Positions 1-5,972 of a stretch of 5,978 nt of DNA are shown piece by piece. The position numbers and the translations under genes were made by a program. The stretch spans positions 1 through 5,978 of the forward strand of contig BQJS01000244.1 in the NCBI GenBank assembly GCA_021604825.1. Direction: 5' to 3'. Each line of letters begins with the position of its first letter. Position 1 is the stretch's first letter. The notes beneath the pieces are model-generated. The model made no database searches, was not told the DNA's origin, and saw nothing but the letters and a program-made list of their open reading frames with translations. Source of the stretch: Phycisphaerae bacterium. GTDB taxonomy: Bacteria; Planctomycetota; Phycisphaerae; UBA1845.

Positions 1-410
1 CTGATGAAATTGTTGACGATATTCTGCGCACCGAAACCGAGCCCAATCGCCATCGCACCGCCCAAGACGGTGAACACGGTCAAGGGCACGTTGACCAGCC
101 GCAGCGCGATCAGTGAGCAAATGCCAACCAGCAGATAGAAAATGACGCGCTGAAACGCAACGGACGAAGCGCTCTGCACGCCCACTTGCGGCAAGATGCG
201 CCGGCCAATGATGACGCTGAGGATGCGCGACACCCACACACCGACCACCAAGAACAGAACACCAAGCACCACTTTGTTGATCGTGATGGGCTGCCCGTCA
301 ACTTCAAAGATCTGGTAATCCCAAACCTGAAGAAACGCATCCCAAACGCTCAAAGGAGCCGGTGCGTTTGTGGCGGGCGGATTGATTTGGGCGAGTAACG
401 CATCAAGCAT
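1..410 (-). CDS. MscS-family mechanosensitive ion channel, N-terminal part (3' end outside window)
   Basis: Small-conductance mechanosensitive channels open under membrane tension and release solutes during hypo-osmotic shock; they sit in the inner membrane as homo-heptamers. The visible 136 residues begin with a short polar, Pro/Ala-rich N-terminus, then a hydrophobic helix at about 44-68, a second at about 86-105, and the start of the pore-lining TM3 from about 107. The diagnostic stretch is VLGGAMAIGLGFGAQNIVNN (115-134), the Gly/Ala-packed pore helix followed by the conserved Q-N-x-x-N-N turn of the GFG-type MscS proteins. The beta domain and C-terminal cage lie off the left edge. The ATG at 410 is preceded by an in-frame TAA at 431-429, so it is the first available start; no good Shine-Dalgarno is visible. 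A CATAAT box (428-433) just upstream could give a short-leader transcript, but the 59-bp gap also allows read-through from the DUF819 gene. Family call is secure; the subfamily and full length cannot be judged. Confidence 0.9.
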   Translation of the reverse strand, partial: MLDALLAQINPPATNAPAPLSVWDAFLQVWDYQIFEVDGQPITINKVVLGVLFLVVGVWVSRILSVIIGRRILPQVGVQSASSVAFQRVIFYLLVGICSLIALRLVNVPLTVFTVLGGAMAIGLGFGAQNIVNNFI

Positions 411-469
411 GATTGGTTCGGCAATCGATTATGTCGCGTGATGAAATCCAGAATCAGAAGCAATTGGAA

Positions 470-1747
470 TTATACCGATTCCGCCCCTGCAACCATCATC
501 AATAACTTCATGCAGAACAATCCGGCATAGGTGCCCAACACGTATCCCGCGATGGCGAGTAGTGCGCCAACCGGTGCGAGCGCAGGATGAAATGCCGCAG
601 CCACTACGGGGGCACTCGCAGCGCCACCGATATTTGCCTGTGAACCGACGGCGACAAAGAAGATCGGTGCCTTGATCAATCTGGCCACGCCAAGAAGCAC
701 GACGATATGCACGCAGATCCAGATCGCCGCAACGTAGATCAACGGTAGGTTATCTCGAATTTTGTCGAAGCTCGCGTGGGCTCCAATGCACGCGACGAGC
801 AAATAGATCATGACCGAGCCGATCTTAGACGCTCCCACGCCTTCCAGATTGCGAGCCTTGGTAAACGATAGCACCAGGCCGATGGTTGTCGCGAAGACAT
901 ATTTCCAAGTTCCGGCAGTGAAGACGTTTGTGACGAACGCCAAACCCTCGGTTTGTTCTATCCAGCCGTTGAGCCAAATACCGGCCTGGTAGCTGAAATA
1001 GGAACCGCCAAATCCGAGCGCGAGTATGACCATGAAGTCAGGCATCGTTGGAATGCGATTGGTGCGGGCCTGAAACTCTTCCATGCGGTTCTTGAGATCG
1101 TCAATCGCTGACGTGTCGGCACCGACGAACCGATCGATTGACTTTTGTTTACCAGCCATGAACAACAACACTGCCATCCAGATATTGGCGACCAGCACAT
1201 CCGGAATCACCATCAATGCGAGCATTTCGTCGGTGACGTTGGCAGCTTTTCCGATCGCCACAAAATTCGCACCGCCACCAATCCAGCTTCCGGATAGCGC
1301 TGCGAGCCCGCGCCATGATTCTGGATCAAGAGATCCTGGATCAAGCGCCGCGCTGCAAATCCACAACGCGATGGGGCCGCCAATGACGATGCCCGTCGTT
1401 CCGGCCAATAGCATGACGACGGCTTTCCATCCCAATCGTAAGATCGCTGGAAGATCAAGCGCGACGATGAGCAAGAGCAAGCTGGCTGGAAGCACGTACC
1501 CTTTGACGAATTCGTAGAGGGCCGATTCGTGTGGAATGATTTTAAACGTACTCAAGACCGTCGGAATGAAATAGCAGAACACGAGGACTGGAATGACTTT
1601 AAAGATCTTGCCGAGCTTCGGATGGGCGTTGATCGCGAAGAGTAGCGCCAAGACGGCCAACAGCACTGCCAAGATGCCGGCCGGTTCTTCGAGATAGGGC
1701 GGTGTATAAGGTTCGGGCGTTCGGCCCCCTGACCAGAATATACTCAT
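470..1747 (-). CDS. DUF819-family polytopic membrane protein (YjcL-like), putative transporter
   Basis: A 425-residue integral membrane protein of the DUF819 family (Bacillus subtilis YjcL is a member), for which I know no established substrate. The family is related to bacterial carriers with two inverted structural repeats. Hydrophobic helices lie roughly at 23-40, 50-67, 81-99, 106-130, 174-197, 236-256, 282-295, 309-325, 334-356 and 385-418. Each half has a Gly/Asn-rich break typical of discontinuous transport helices: GSWIGGGANFVA (153-164) and SQANIGGAASAPVVAA (369-384). The charged stretch 199-230 is probably the cytoplasmic link between the halves. The conserved IPTVLS (61-66) and LPASLLLLIVALDL (86-99) also fit the family. 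The start is well supported by an AGAGGAG Shine-Dalgarno five bases upstream. Length is complete for the family. It lies 59 bp upstream of the MscS gene on the same strand, which suggests, but does not prove, a shared membrane or osmotic role. Transport function is inferred from fold relatives, not shown. Confidence 0.92.
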   Translation of the reverse strand: MSIFWSGGRTPEPYTPPYLEEPAGILAVLLAVLALLFAINAHPKLGKIFKVIPVLVFCYFIPTVLSTFKIIPHESALYEFVKGYVLPASLLLLIVALDLPAILRLGWKAVVMLLAGTTGIVIGGPIALWICSAALDPGSLDPESWRGLAALSGSWIGGGANFVAIGKAANVTDEMLALMVIPDVLVANIWMAVLLFMAGKQKSIDRFVGADTSAIDDLKNRMEEFQARTNRIPTMPDFMVILALGFGGSYFSYQAGIWLNGWIEQTEGLAFVTNVFTAGTWKYVFATTIGLVLSFTKARNLEGVGASKIGSVMIYLLVACIGAHASFDKIRDNLPLIYVAAIWICVHIVVLLGVARLIKAPIFFVAVGSQANIGGAASAPVVAAAFHPALAPVGALLAIAGYVLGTYAGLFCMKLLMMVAGAESV

Positions 1748-1752
1748 CTGGA

Positions 1753-1759
1753 CTCCTCT
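1753..1759 (-). promoter_or_regulatory. Shine-Dalgarno of the DUF819 gene
   Basis: Reads AGAGGAG on the minus strand, with five bases (TCCAG) before the ATG at 1747. It is a strong match to the anti-SD sequence and fixes the start of the membrane protein. Confidence 0.8.
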
Positions 1760-1788
1760 GTGATTCAGTAGACGCTACCGTCATCAAA

Positions 1789-1805
1789 TATCGAACGAAT
1801 CGATA
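1789..1805. promoter_or_regulatory. 17-bp perfect dyad, possible operator or leader hairpin
   Basis: TATCGA and TCGATA flank a five-base centre, ACGAA. The site sits at the predicted +1 of the DUF819 promoter, where a bound repressor would block initiation. It could instead form a small hairpin in the 5' leader. No regulator is encoded in the window, so the role is inferred from position alone. Confidence 0.3.
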
Positions 1806-1812
1806 GGGGCGG

Positions 1813-1841
1813 ATTATGACGCAGGACGATGCATTCGTCGA
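1813..1841 (-). promoter_or_regulatory. Candidate sigma-70-type promoter for the DUF819 gene
   Basis: On the minus strand a TCGACG box (1836-1841; four of six to TTGACA) is separated by exactly 17 bp from CATAAT (1813-1818; five of six to TATAAT). The expected start of transcription is near 1806, giving a leader of about 58 bases. The perfect dyad at 1789-1805 falls directly at and just after this start. Consensus matching only; no expression evidence. Confidence 0.4.
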
Positions 1842-1880
1842 GCGCTGTCGATAAGCCATCCTCGACGCGCGTTCATCGGT

Positions 1881-1956
1881 CGTGCCACTGCTCTGTGAGC
1901 AGTGCTTGGCCGTTGGCGACGATCCCCGAATTCACTGCTCACAGAGCAGTGGCACG
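1881..1956. repeat. Nested palindromic intergenic element, paired REP-like hairpins
   Basis: Two identical 24-bp arms (1881-1904 and 1933-1956) face each other across a 28-bp spacer; the match is perfect and ends exactly at both edges. Each arm is itself a hairpin: CACTGCTC and GAGCAGTG close a three-base loop (1886-1904 and 1933-1951), and a CGTGC tag sits on the outer side of each. The element can therefore fold as one 24-bp long stem or as two short hairpins. Two inverted hairpins each with a short outer tag resemble REP pairs (BIMEs) that REP-associated tyrosine transposases mobilise; no such transposase is in the window. It lies eight bases past the stop of the thioredoxin/MsrA-like gene, so in that mRNA it would form a 3' structure. 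There is no following T-run, so it is not a typical intrinsic terminator. Confidence 0.75.
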
Positions 1957-1964
1957 CATTGCGG

Positions 1965-3050
1965 TTACTTTGCGTGTTCGATCAGTGTTTTCAAATCCTG
2001 CCAGTATCCGGGCAGCGCGTCCGAGCTGCGCTTCGGATTGATATTGGCCAGAGTTTCCGGCTTCTTCAGATGTAACGCTGCGATCCGCTTACTCAACGCC
2101 AATTGTCCGGGCGAAAGAAATGCATCGGACGATTGGCCGTTGGCGATGGCGGCATTGACTTTGGTGGCCTGGAGTTGCGTTAACGGTAGATAGTGATACT
2201 CGGGTTTCTTGGATAGGTGATATTGCTGTTGGGTCGAGGTGTCGACGGTTGCGTCACTTCTTGTCACTGATTCGCCGACGACTTTCTTGGCGACTGATAC
2301 CTGCGCGTCGGTTCGGGCGAAGACGCGATGAGCGCAGTCTTGTTTCTTGGCCTGTTCGACGAGCGTTTTGTATTCGAGAACGGTTGGGTCGAAATCGACC
2401 TCGACGACTTCGAGTTTGTCGAGCATGCCGATTCGCGTTGAGGTTACGCCGGCCAGCTTGCCAAGTTTCTGTTCGCCTTCCCAATAGCAGTGCATTGCGA
2501 AAGTGGCTGTCTCTTTTTTCTTGGGGTTGTATTCGGCTTCTACCAACGCGAGGTACTCGGGCACCGATTGATTTGACGCGCGAAGGGCTGCGACCATCGC
2601 ATGAAGCAGTCCGCCAGTCGAATAGTCGTCCGCATGTCGCGCGATCATGTCCTTGCCGCTGCTGTCGACAAAGCGCACGACCGGGTTGCTCCACGTCGGC
2701 TCCTTGTATTTCTTGAGAATCTTCTCTTCGTCGCCCGAGATGTTGTTGTACACCACGGCTGTTTCGAACAGGCTGGCTGCATCGACCACGATCGGATGGC
2801 TGAGCGGGCCGGTCCCGAACTGCTTGCAGGTTCCACAACCGGGCACCTCGTCGAACAGAAGCATCACCGGCTTGCCGGACTTCTTCGATGCCGACAACAC
2901 CTTGGGAAGATCTCGCACCCAAGGGATTTGTCCGAGTTCGACCGGTGCAATTGAATCCTGCGTGGGCGACTCGGCGCTGACGCTCAAGGGAATGGCGATA
3001 CTGGCTAGGATTGCTAGAAACGGTCGAAAGTGATTGTGGCTGGTTTTCAT
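1965..3050 (-). CDS. Secreted thioredoxin-fold protein with a reduced MsrA-like domain
   Basis: A 361-residue exported protein, counted from the ATG at 3050. It begins with a Sec-type signal: MKTSHNHFR, then the hydrophobic PFLAILASIAIPLSV and a likely cut after SVSA. Next comes a thioredoxin-like domain (about residues 40-160) with the active-site motif VPGCGTCK; the CxxC is encoded at 2826-2837. A second domain (about 180-245) resembles the core of peptide methionine sulfoxide reductase A: ATFAMHCYWEGE matches the catalytic GCFWG region (Cys188), GVTSTRIG follows, and LEVVEVDFDP aligns with the HAExVxVxYDP strand that carries the catalytic Glu. The loop between them (usually PTYExVCxGxTGH) and the downstream NDxGTQYRS segment are missing. 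The C-terminal part (YHYLPLTQLQATKVNAAI, then LSPGQLAL) is a further conserved-looking region I cannot name. It resembles what I recall as the VPGUxxT thioredoxin-like (seleno)protein family, with Cys in place of Sec. Methionine sulfoxide reductase activity is doubtful; a periplasmic redox role is likelier. An ATG at 3083 is also open but gives a poor signal peptide. Confidence 0.82.
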   Translation of the reverse strand: MKTSHNHFRPFLAILASIAIPLSVSAESPTQDSIAPVELGQIPWVRDLPKVLSASKKSGKPVMLLFDEVPGCGTCKQFGTGPLSHPIVVDAASLFETAVVYNNISGDEEKILKKYKEPTWSNPVVRFVDSSGKDMIARHADDYSTGGLLHAMVAALRASNQSVPEYLALVEAEYNPKKKETATFAMHCYWEGEQKLGKLAGVTSTRIGMLDKLEVVEVDFDPTVLEYKTLVEQAKKQDCAHRVFARTDAQVSVAKKVVGESVTRSDATVDTSTQQQYHLSKKPEYHYLPLTQLQATKVNAAIANGQSSDAFLSPGQLALSKRIAALHLKKPETLANINPKRSSDALPGYWQDLKTLIEHAK

Positions 3051-3058
3051 GCTCATGT

Positions 3059-3063
3059 TCCTT
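3059..3063 (-). promoter_or_regulatory. Shine-Dalgarno that decides the start of the thioredoxin/MsrA-like gene
   Basis: AAGGA on the minus strand lies eight bases before the ATG at 3050 but only two before the ATG at 3056, and it is downstream of the ATG at 3083. The spacing, and the fact that 3050 places lysine at position 2 of a clean signal peptide, favour 3050. Confidence 0.65.
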
Positions 3064-3231
3064 ATCGTGCAGCGATGGCCCAATCGCCGCTGACTCCGCT
3101 CGGAGCCCTGAAACGTGTTTTTATTTCTGCGTTCAGGATGCCCATCATCTTATATGCTTGGCTTAAATGCGCCCACCACGCGGGCGCACACCGGCCGGCG
3201 AGCGGGTCGGGAAATCACAACAAATGCCTGA

Positions 3232-3260
3232 TTGAAGCGCGACTCCGCACCGACTAAACT
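3232..3260 (+). promoter_or_regulatory. Candidate recJ promoter
   Basis: TTGAAG (3232-3237; four of six to TTGACA) and TAAACT (3255-3260; four of six to TATAAT) are separated by 17 bp. Transcription would begin near 3267, leaving about 90 bases before the preferred recJ start. Both boxes are only fair matches. Confidence 0.28.
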
Positions 3261-3358
3261 TGCGGACGTTCATATTGCAACGATCAGCCCATCAACCAGC
3301 ACGGAAGCGAAATTCGATGGCGTACATTCCCAAAGCCACCTCTTCTTCACGAGGCACC

Positions 3359-5101
3359 ATGTCCTCGTCGCGTAAAGAATGGATCATCAGACCGCCATGG
3401 CAAGAGTGCCAGCAGGCGGCAAAGAATTGGCGCGTTCCGGAAATCGTTGCCCAGGTTTTGTTCAATCGTGATGTGGCGTCAGCTGACTCGGCTCGATCGT
3501 TCATGGATCCCCATCTGCAGGATCTTCATCCACCCGAATTGCTTCATGGCGCAGTAGAAGCCGCCAAGCATCTGGCGGATGCTGTGCGCGATGGCAAGCG
3601 GATCGTGCTGTATGGCGATTACGACGTTGACGGCGTGACGGGCGTGGCCATCCTCTGGCACGCGCTGAAGATCGCCGACGCCAACGTGTCATTCTACGTG
3701 CCGCACCGTGTCGAAGAAGGTTACGGTCTGAACATGTCCGCGATTCAAAGCCTTGCAGACGAGGGGGCTGACCTGATCGTTTCGGTCGATTGCGGGATCG
3801 GTTCGATCGAAGAGTGCGCGTTGGCCCGGTCGCTGGGTACGTCACTCATCGTGACCGACCACCACGAAACCAAATCCGAATTACCGCCGGCGACGGTGTT
3901 GGTGCATCCGGGATTGGGCGATACCTATCCGAATCGTCATCTCTGCGGTGCCGGTGTGGCGTTCAAAGTCGCGTGGGCGTTTGCCCGCGAGATGAGCGGT
4001 TCGCCGAAAGTGACGCCCGAATATCGCGAGTTTCTCAAGCATGCGTTGGCGCTGGCTGCGATGGGGACGATTGCTGACGTGGTTCCGCTCGTTGGCGAAA
4101 ATCGCATCATCAGCCGCTGCGGATTGGCACGTCTTAGCGAATCACCTTGGCCGGGCGTGCGGGCGCTGCTGGAGGTTTCGGGGATATCTGATGGCGACGC
4201 GATTGACGGGACGACGGTTGGATTTCAAATTGGTCCGCGCCTCAATGCGGCTGGTCGAATGGGGCACGCGCGCCTGGCGATTGAACTCTTGACCCGTGCC
4301 GACGAGAATCGCGCCCGCGAAATTGCAATGTACCTCGACGATCACAATCGCGCCCGACAAACCAAACAGCGCAAGCACGTGAAAGACGCGTGCGAGCAGG
4401 TTGAAAGCTTGGGCATGGACGGCGACACGCATCGCGGAATTGTGCTCGCGAGCGATCAATGGCATCCGGGGATTGTCGGCATCGTGGCGTCGCGAATTGT
4501 GGATCAATACCGCAAACCGGCTGTGCTGATCGCGTTGGAAAATGGCGAAGGGCAGGGATCGGCCCGCAGCGTGCCCTACTTTGCGATGCACACGGCGTTG
4601 GAGTCGTGCAGCGAGCATTTGATCAGTCACGGTGGGCACGAGATGGCCGCAGGTCTGCGCATCGAATCCGACAAAGTGCCAGCATTTACCGAAGCATTTA
4701 TGCAGCACGCGAACAACACGCTGTCGGGCGCATCGCATTTGCCGAAACTGCGCATCGACGCGGAAGTGCCGCTGAGCAGCCTGGACGATCGCACAGTCAC
4801 AGCCATCCGCAATCTCGGCCCGTTCGGCGAAGGGCACCCCAAACCGCTGTTCGCAACGGATTGGCTGGAGTTGGCACAAGAACCGCGCTGCGTCGGAAAG
4901 AATCAAGACCATCTGCAAGTCGTGCTAGCCGGCGACAACAGCGTCATCAAAGGCATCGCTTTCGGTGCCGGCGAACTAGCCGAAGAATTAAAAGAACACC
5001 GCCAATGCCGAGTCGCCTTCGAACCCATCATCAACGAATTCCGAGGCCGCCGCTCCGTCGAAATGCAAATCGTCGATTTTAAGTTTCCGGGTGATGAGTA
5101 A
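3359..5101 (+). CDS. recJ: Single-stranded-DNA-specific exonuclease RecJ
   Basis: RecJ degrades single-stranded DNA 5' to 3' in the cytoplasm, using Mn2+/Mg2+, and acts in recombinational repair (RecF pathway), mismatch repair and base excision repair. From the ATG at 3359 it is 580 residues, matching the usual length (E. coli about 577). The N-terminal WIIRPP (8-13) is the normal RecJ beginning. DHH phosphoesterase motifs follow in order: YGDYDVDGVTG (85-95), SVDCGI (142-147), VTDHHE (165-170), CGAGVAFK (196-203), MGTIADVVPL (235-244) and IGPRLNAAGRM (291-301). The DHHA1 domain shows WHPGIVGIVASRI (368-380), GSARS (400-404) and SHGGHEMAAG (423-432). The C-terminal OB-like domain (about 462-576) includes NLGPFGEGHPKPLF. 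All metal-binding Asp/His residues are present, so it should be active. Starts at 3317 (ATG) and 3260 (TTG) are also open; 3359 is preferred because it removes a low-complexity Ser-rich leader and has GAGG four bases upstream, although that site is weak. No frameshift or fusion is seen. Confidence 0.97.
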   Translation: MSSSRKEWIIRPPWQECQQAAKNWRVPEIVAQVLFNRDVASADSARSFMDPHLQDLHPPELLHGAVEAAKHLADAVRDGKRIVLYGDYDVDGVTGVAILWHALKIADANVSFYVPHRVEEGYGLNMSAIQSLADEGADLIVSVDCGIGSIEECALARSLGTSLIVTDHHETKSELPPATVLVHPGLGDTYPNRHLCGAGVAFKVAWAFAREMSGSPKVTPEYREFLKHALALAAMGTIADVVPLVGENRIISRCGLARLSESPWPGVRALLEVSGISDGDAIDGTTVGFQIGPRLNAAGRMGHARLAIELLTRADENRAREIAMYLDDHNRARQTKQRKHVKDACEQVESLGMDGDTHRGIVLASDQWHPGIVGIVASRIVDQYRKPAVLIALENGEGQGSARSVPYFAMHTALESCSEHLISHGGHEMAAGLRIESDKVPAFTEAFMQHANNTLSGASHLPKLRIDAEVPLSSLDDRTVTAIRNLGPFGEGHPKPLFATDWLELAQEPRCVGKNQDHLQVVLAGDNSVIKGIAFGAGELAEELKEHRQCRVAFEPIINEFRGRRSVEMQIVDFKFPGDE

Positions 5102-5191
5102 GCAATCGTTTGAAAGGCCCGCGAATTGTTTTGTGCGAAGCGCTGAGGAATTGTTAAATCACAATTTCGATACCGGACAGGCAATTGAGCC

Positions 5192-5581
5192 TTGAAAACC
5201 AAACGAGTCAAACGAAGTAAGCAAGCCTTCGGTTGTCCCAATTGTGGATCCACTTCGAACCATCACGTCGTCTTCAGTATCGGGAATGTTCTAATTGTCG
5301 TACTCGGTTGGCCCTTGGTCGGCGCACTTCACCTGGTTGATCTTCTCCTAGGCACTGGACCAATTCATCCTGATCTGCCTATGAAACGTAAGTGTCGCTC
5401 ATGCGGCACGGTATTTCGTGGAACGATCCACCTGAGTCAAAATCTATATGAATGTGCAAAGTGTGGTTACGACTTGACCGGCAATGTCTCGGGGAAGTGC
5501 CCTGAATGTGGTTGGTCAATGCCAGACAAACATGTTGAGTACATTCGCGGCAATGATCCCGATAAACAAGAACGCGGGTGA
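5192..5581 (+). CDS. Small double zinc-ribbon protein with an internal hydrophobic segment
   Basis: A 129-residue protein I cannot assign a function. It has four CxxC pairs: C15/C18, C68/C71, C88/C91 and C103/C106. The last two pairs form a compact zinc ribbon, ECAKCGYDLTGNVSGKCPEC (87-106), a signature very frequent in planctomycete proteins of many kinds. The first two pairs probably form another ribbon whose halves are split by a hydrophobic stretch (about 26-55) that contains a WP kink and could be one membrane helix or a short hairpin. The N-terminus is strongly basic (KTKRVKRSK), as expected of a cytoplasmic anchor. The only possible start is TTG at 5192: an in-frame TGA ends at 5188 and no ATG or GTG comes before the first Cys pair. 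The ribosome site is poor. It lies 90 bp after recJ on the same strand; a weak promoter-like pair (TTGTGC 5131-5136, TTAAAT 5154-5159) could serve it. That it is expressed is inferred from the conserved motif. Confidence 0.72.
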   Translation: MKTKRVKRSKQAFGCPNCGSTSNHHVVFSIGNVLIVVLGWPLVGALHLVDLLLGTGPIHPDLPMKRKCRSCGTVFRGTIHLSQNLYECAKCGYDLTGNVSGKCPECGWSMPDKHVEYIRGNDPDKQERG

Positions 5582-5628
5582 TTCTAAGGCGTGGTAAATC
5601 AGCCTCAACTCTTAAGTTCCAGATGAAG

Positions 5629-5964
5629 TTACTTTGGTTTATACCGAGCGCGGTCGGCGAAGTAGTCGATGACTCGGACTCTGGTTAGGAATGTTGCGCC
5701 GTGTGTTACGCCGGCGGGGATGTGGTAGGCGTCGCCTGGGCCGTATTCTTTTTCTTCGCCGCCGATGGTCAGTTTCATGCGTCCTTCGAGGACGACGCCC
5801 CATTGTTCGCCGTGGCTGTGCGGGGTGACTTCGCCGATCGGTTCGATGTCGAAGAAGCAGACCTGGTGGTCTTCGGCTTGCGAGAGCCAACCGCGCACGC
5901 CGGGGAAGGGGATGTCGGCTTCCGGCAGGTTTCGGATGGCGTCACAGTAGAATTCGTCGGTCAT
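5629..5964 (-). CDS. Single-domain cupin protein
   Basis: A 111-residue cytoplasmic protein, one complete small beta-barrel cupin. Cupin motif 1 reads PHSHGEQWGVVLEGRMKLTI (48-67), supplying His49, His51 and Glu53 or Gln54 as metal ligands. Motif 2 reads GPGDAYHIPAGVTHG (75-89), supplying His88. Tyr80 and the aromatic N-terminus would line the pocket. Stand-alone cupins of this kind bind a divalent metal and act as small enzymes (isomerases, dioxygenases) or as sugar or ligand sensors; the sequence alone does not say which. No DNA-binding domain is fused. The ATG is fixed by a strong AAGGAG eight bases upstream. It runs convergent to the zinc-ribbon gene, with a 47-bp gap in which I see no clear terminator, so the transcripts may overlap. 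Its upstream partner, if any, lies beyond the right edge. Confidence 0.92.
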   Translation of the reverse strand: MTDEFYCDAIRNLPEADIPFPGVRGWLSQAEDHQVCFFDIEPIGEVTPHSHGEQWGVVLEGRMKLTIGGEEKEYGPGDAYHIPAGVTHGATFLTRVRVIDYFADRARYKPK

Positions 5965-5972
5965 TGCTTACA

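Larger units (their letters stand above)
3051..3358. other. Divergent intergenic region between the thioredoxin/MsrA-like gene and recJ
   Basis: This 308-bp stretch has no convincing gene. It must hold the promoters of both flanking genes. On the minus strand a TATAAG box (3149-3154) is a fair -10 element but lacks a good -35. On the plus strand TTGAAG and TAAACT (3232-3260) are spaced by 17 bp. Two inverted repeats are visible: an imperfect one pairing CCTGAAACG (3107-3115) with CGTTCAGG (3130-3137), and a perfect GC-rich one, TGCGCCC with GGGCGCA (3168-3188, seven-base loop). Neither is followed by a T-run. They may be operators or chance; I see no terminator, RNA gene or repeat copy here. 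Confidence 0.5.

Noticed and set aside
1083..1517. Open frame of 144 codons on the plus strand
   Set aside because: It is antisense to the DUF819 gene, whose family motifs run straight through this interval; the product is low-complexity and unrecognisable.
1881..1956. Intrinsic transcription terminator for the thioredoxin/MsrA-like gene
   Set aside because: The stem is long and perfect, but no T-run follows it on either strand and the spacer is 28 bases; the REP-like reading fits better, although it may still affect the mRNA 3' end.
2826..2837. Selenocysteine at the VPGC motif
   Set aside because: Both positions are ordinary Cys codons (TGT and TGC), with no in-frame TGA, so this copy is a cysteine form.
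2254..2922. Open frame of 222 codons on the minus strand in another phase of the thioredoxin/MsrA-like gene
   Set aside because: Its Arg-rich product is an out-of-frame reading of the real gene, which carries the signal peptide, CxxC and MsrA-like motifs.
3030..3257. Possible 75-codon gene on the plus strand in the divergent region
   Set aside because: It starts inside the signal-peptide coding part of the opposite gene, has no ribosome site, and shows no recognisable motif or convincing composition.
4142..4918. Long open frame (258 codons) on the minus strand
   Set aside because: It lies entirely antisense to the conserved core of recJ, has a Cys/His/Arg-rich composition typical of a shadow frame, and shows no family motif.
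5582..5628. Bidirectional terminator between the convergent zinc-ribbon and cupin genes
   Set aside because: Only the 6-bp CTTAAG palindrome is present; there is no GC-rich stem or T-run.
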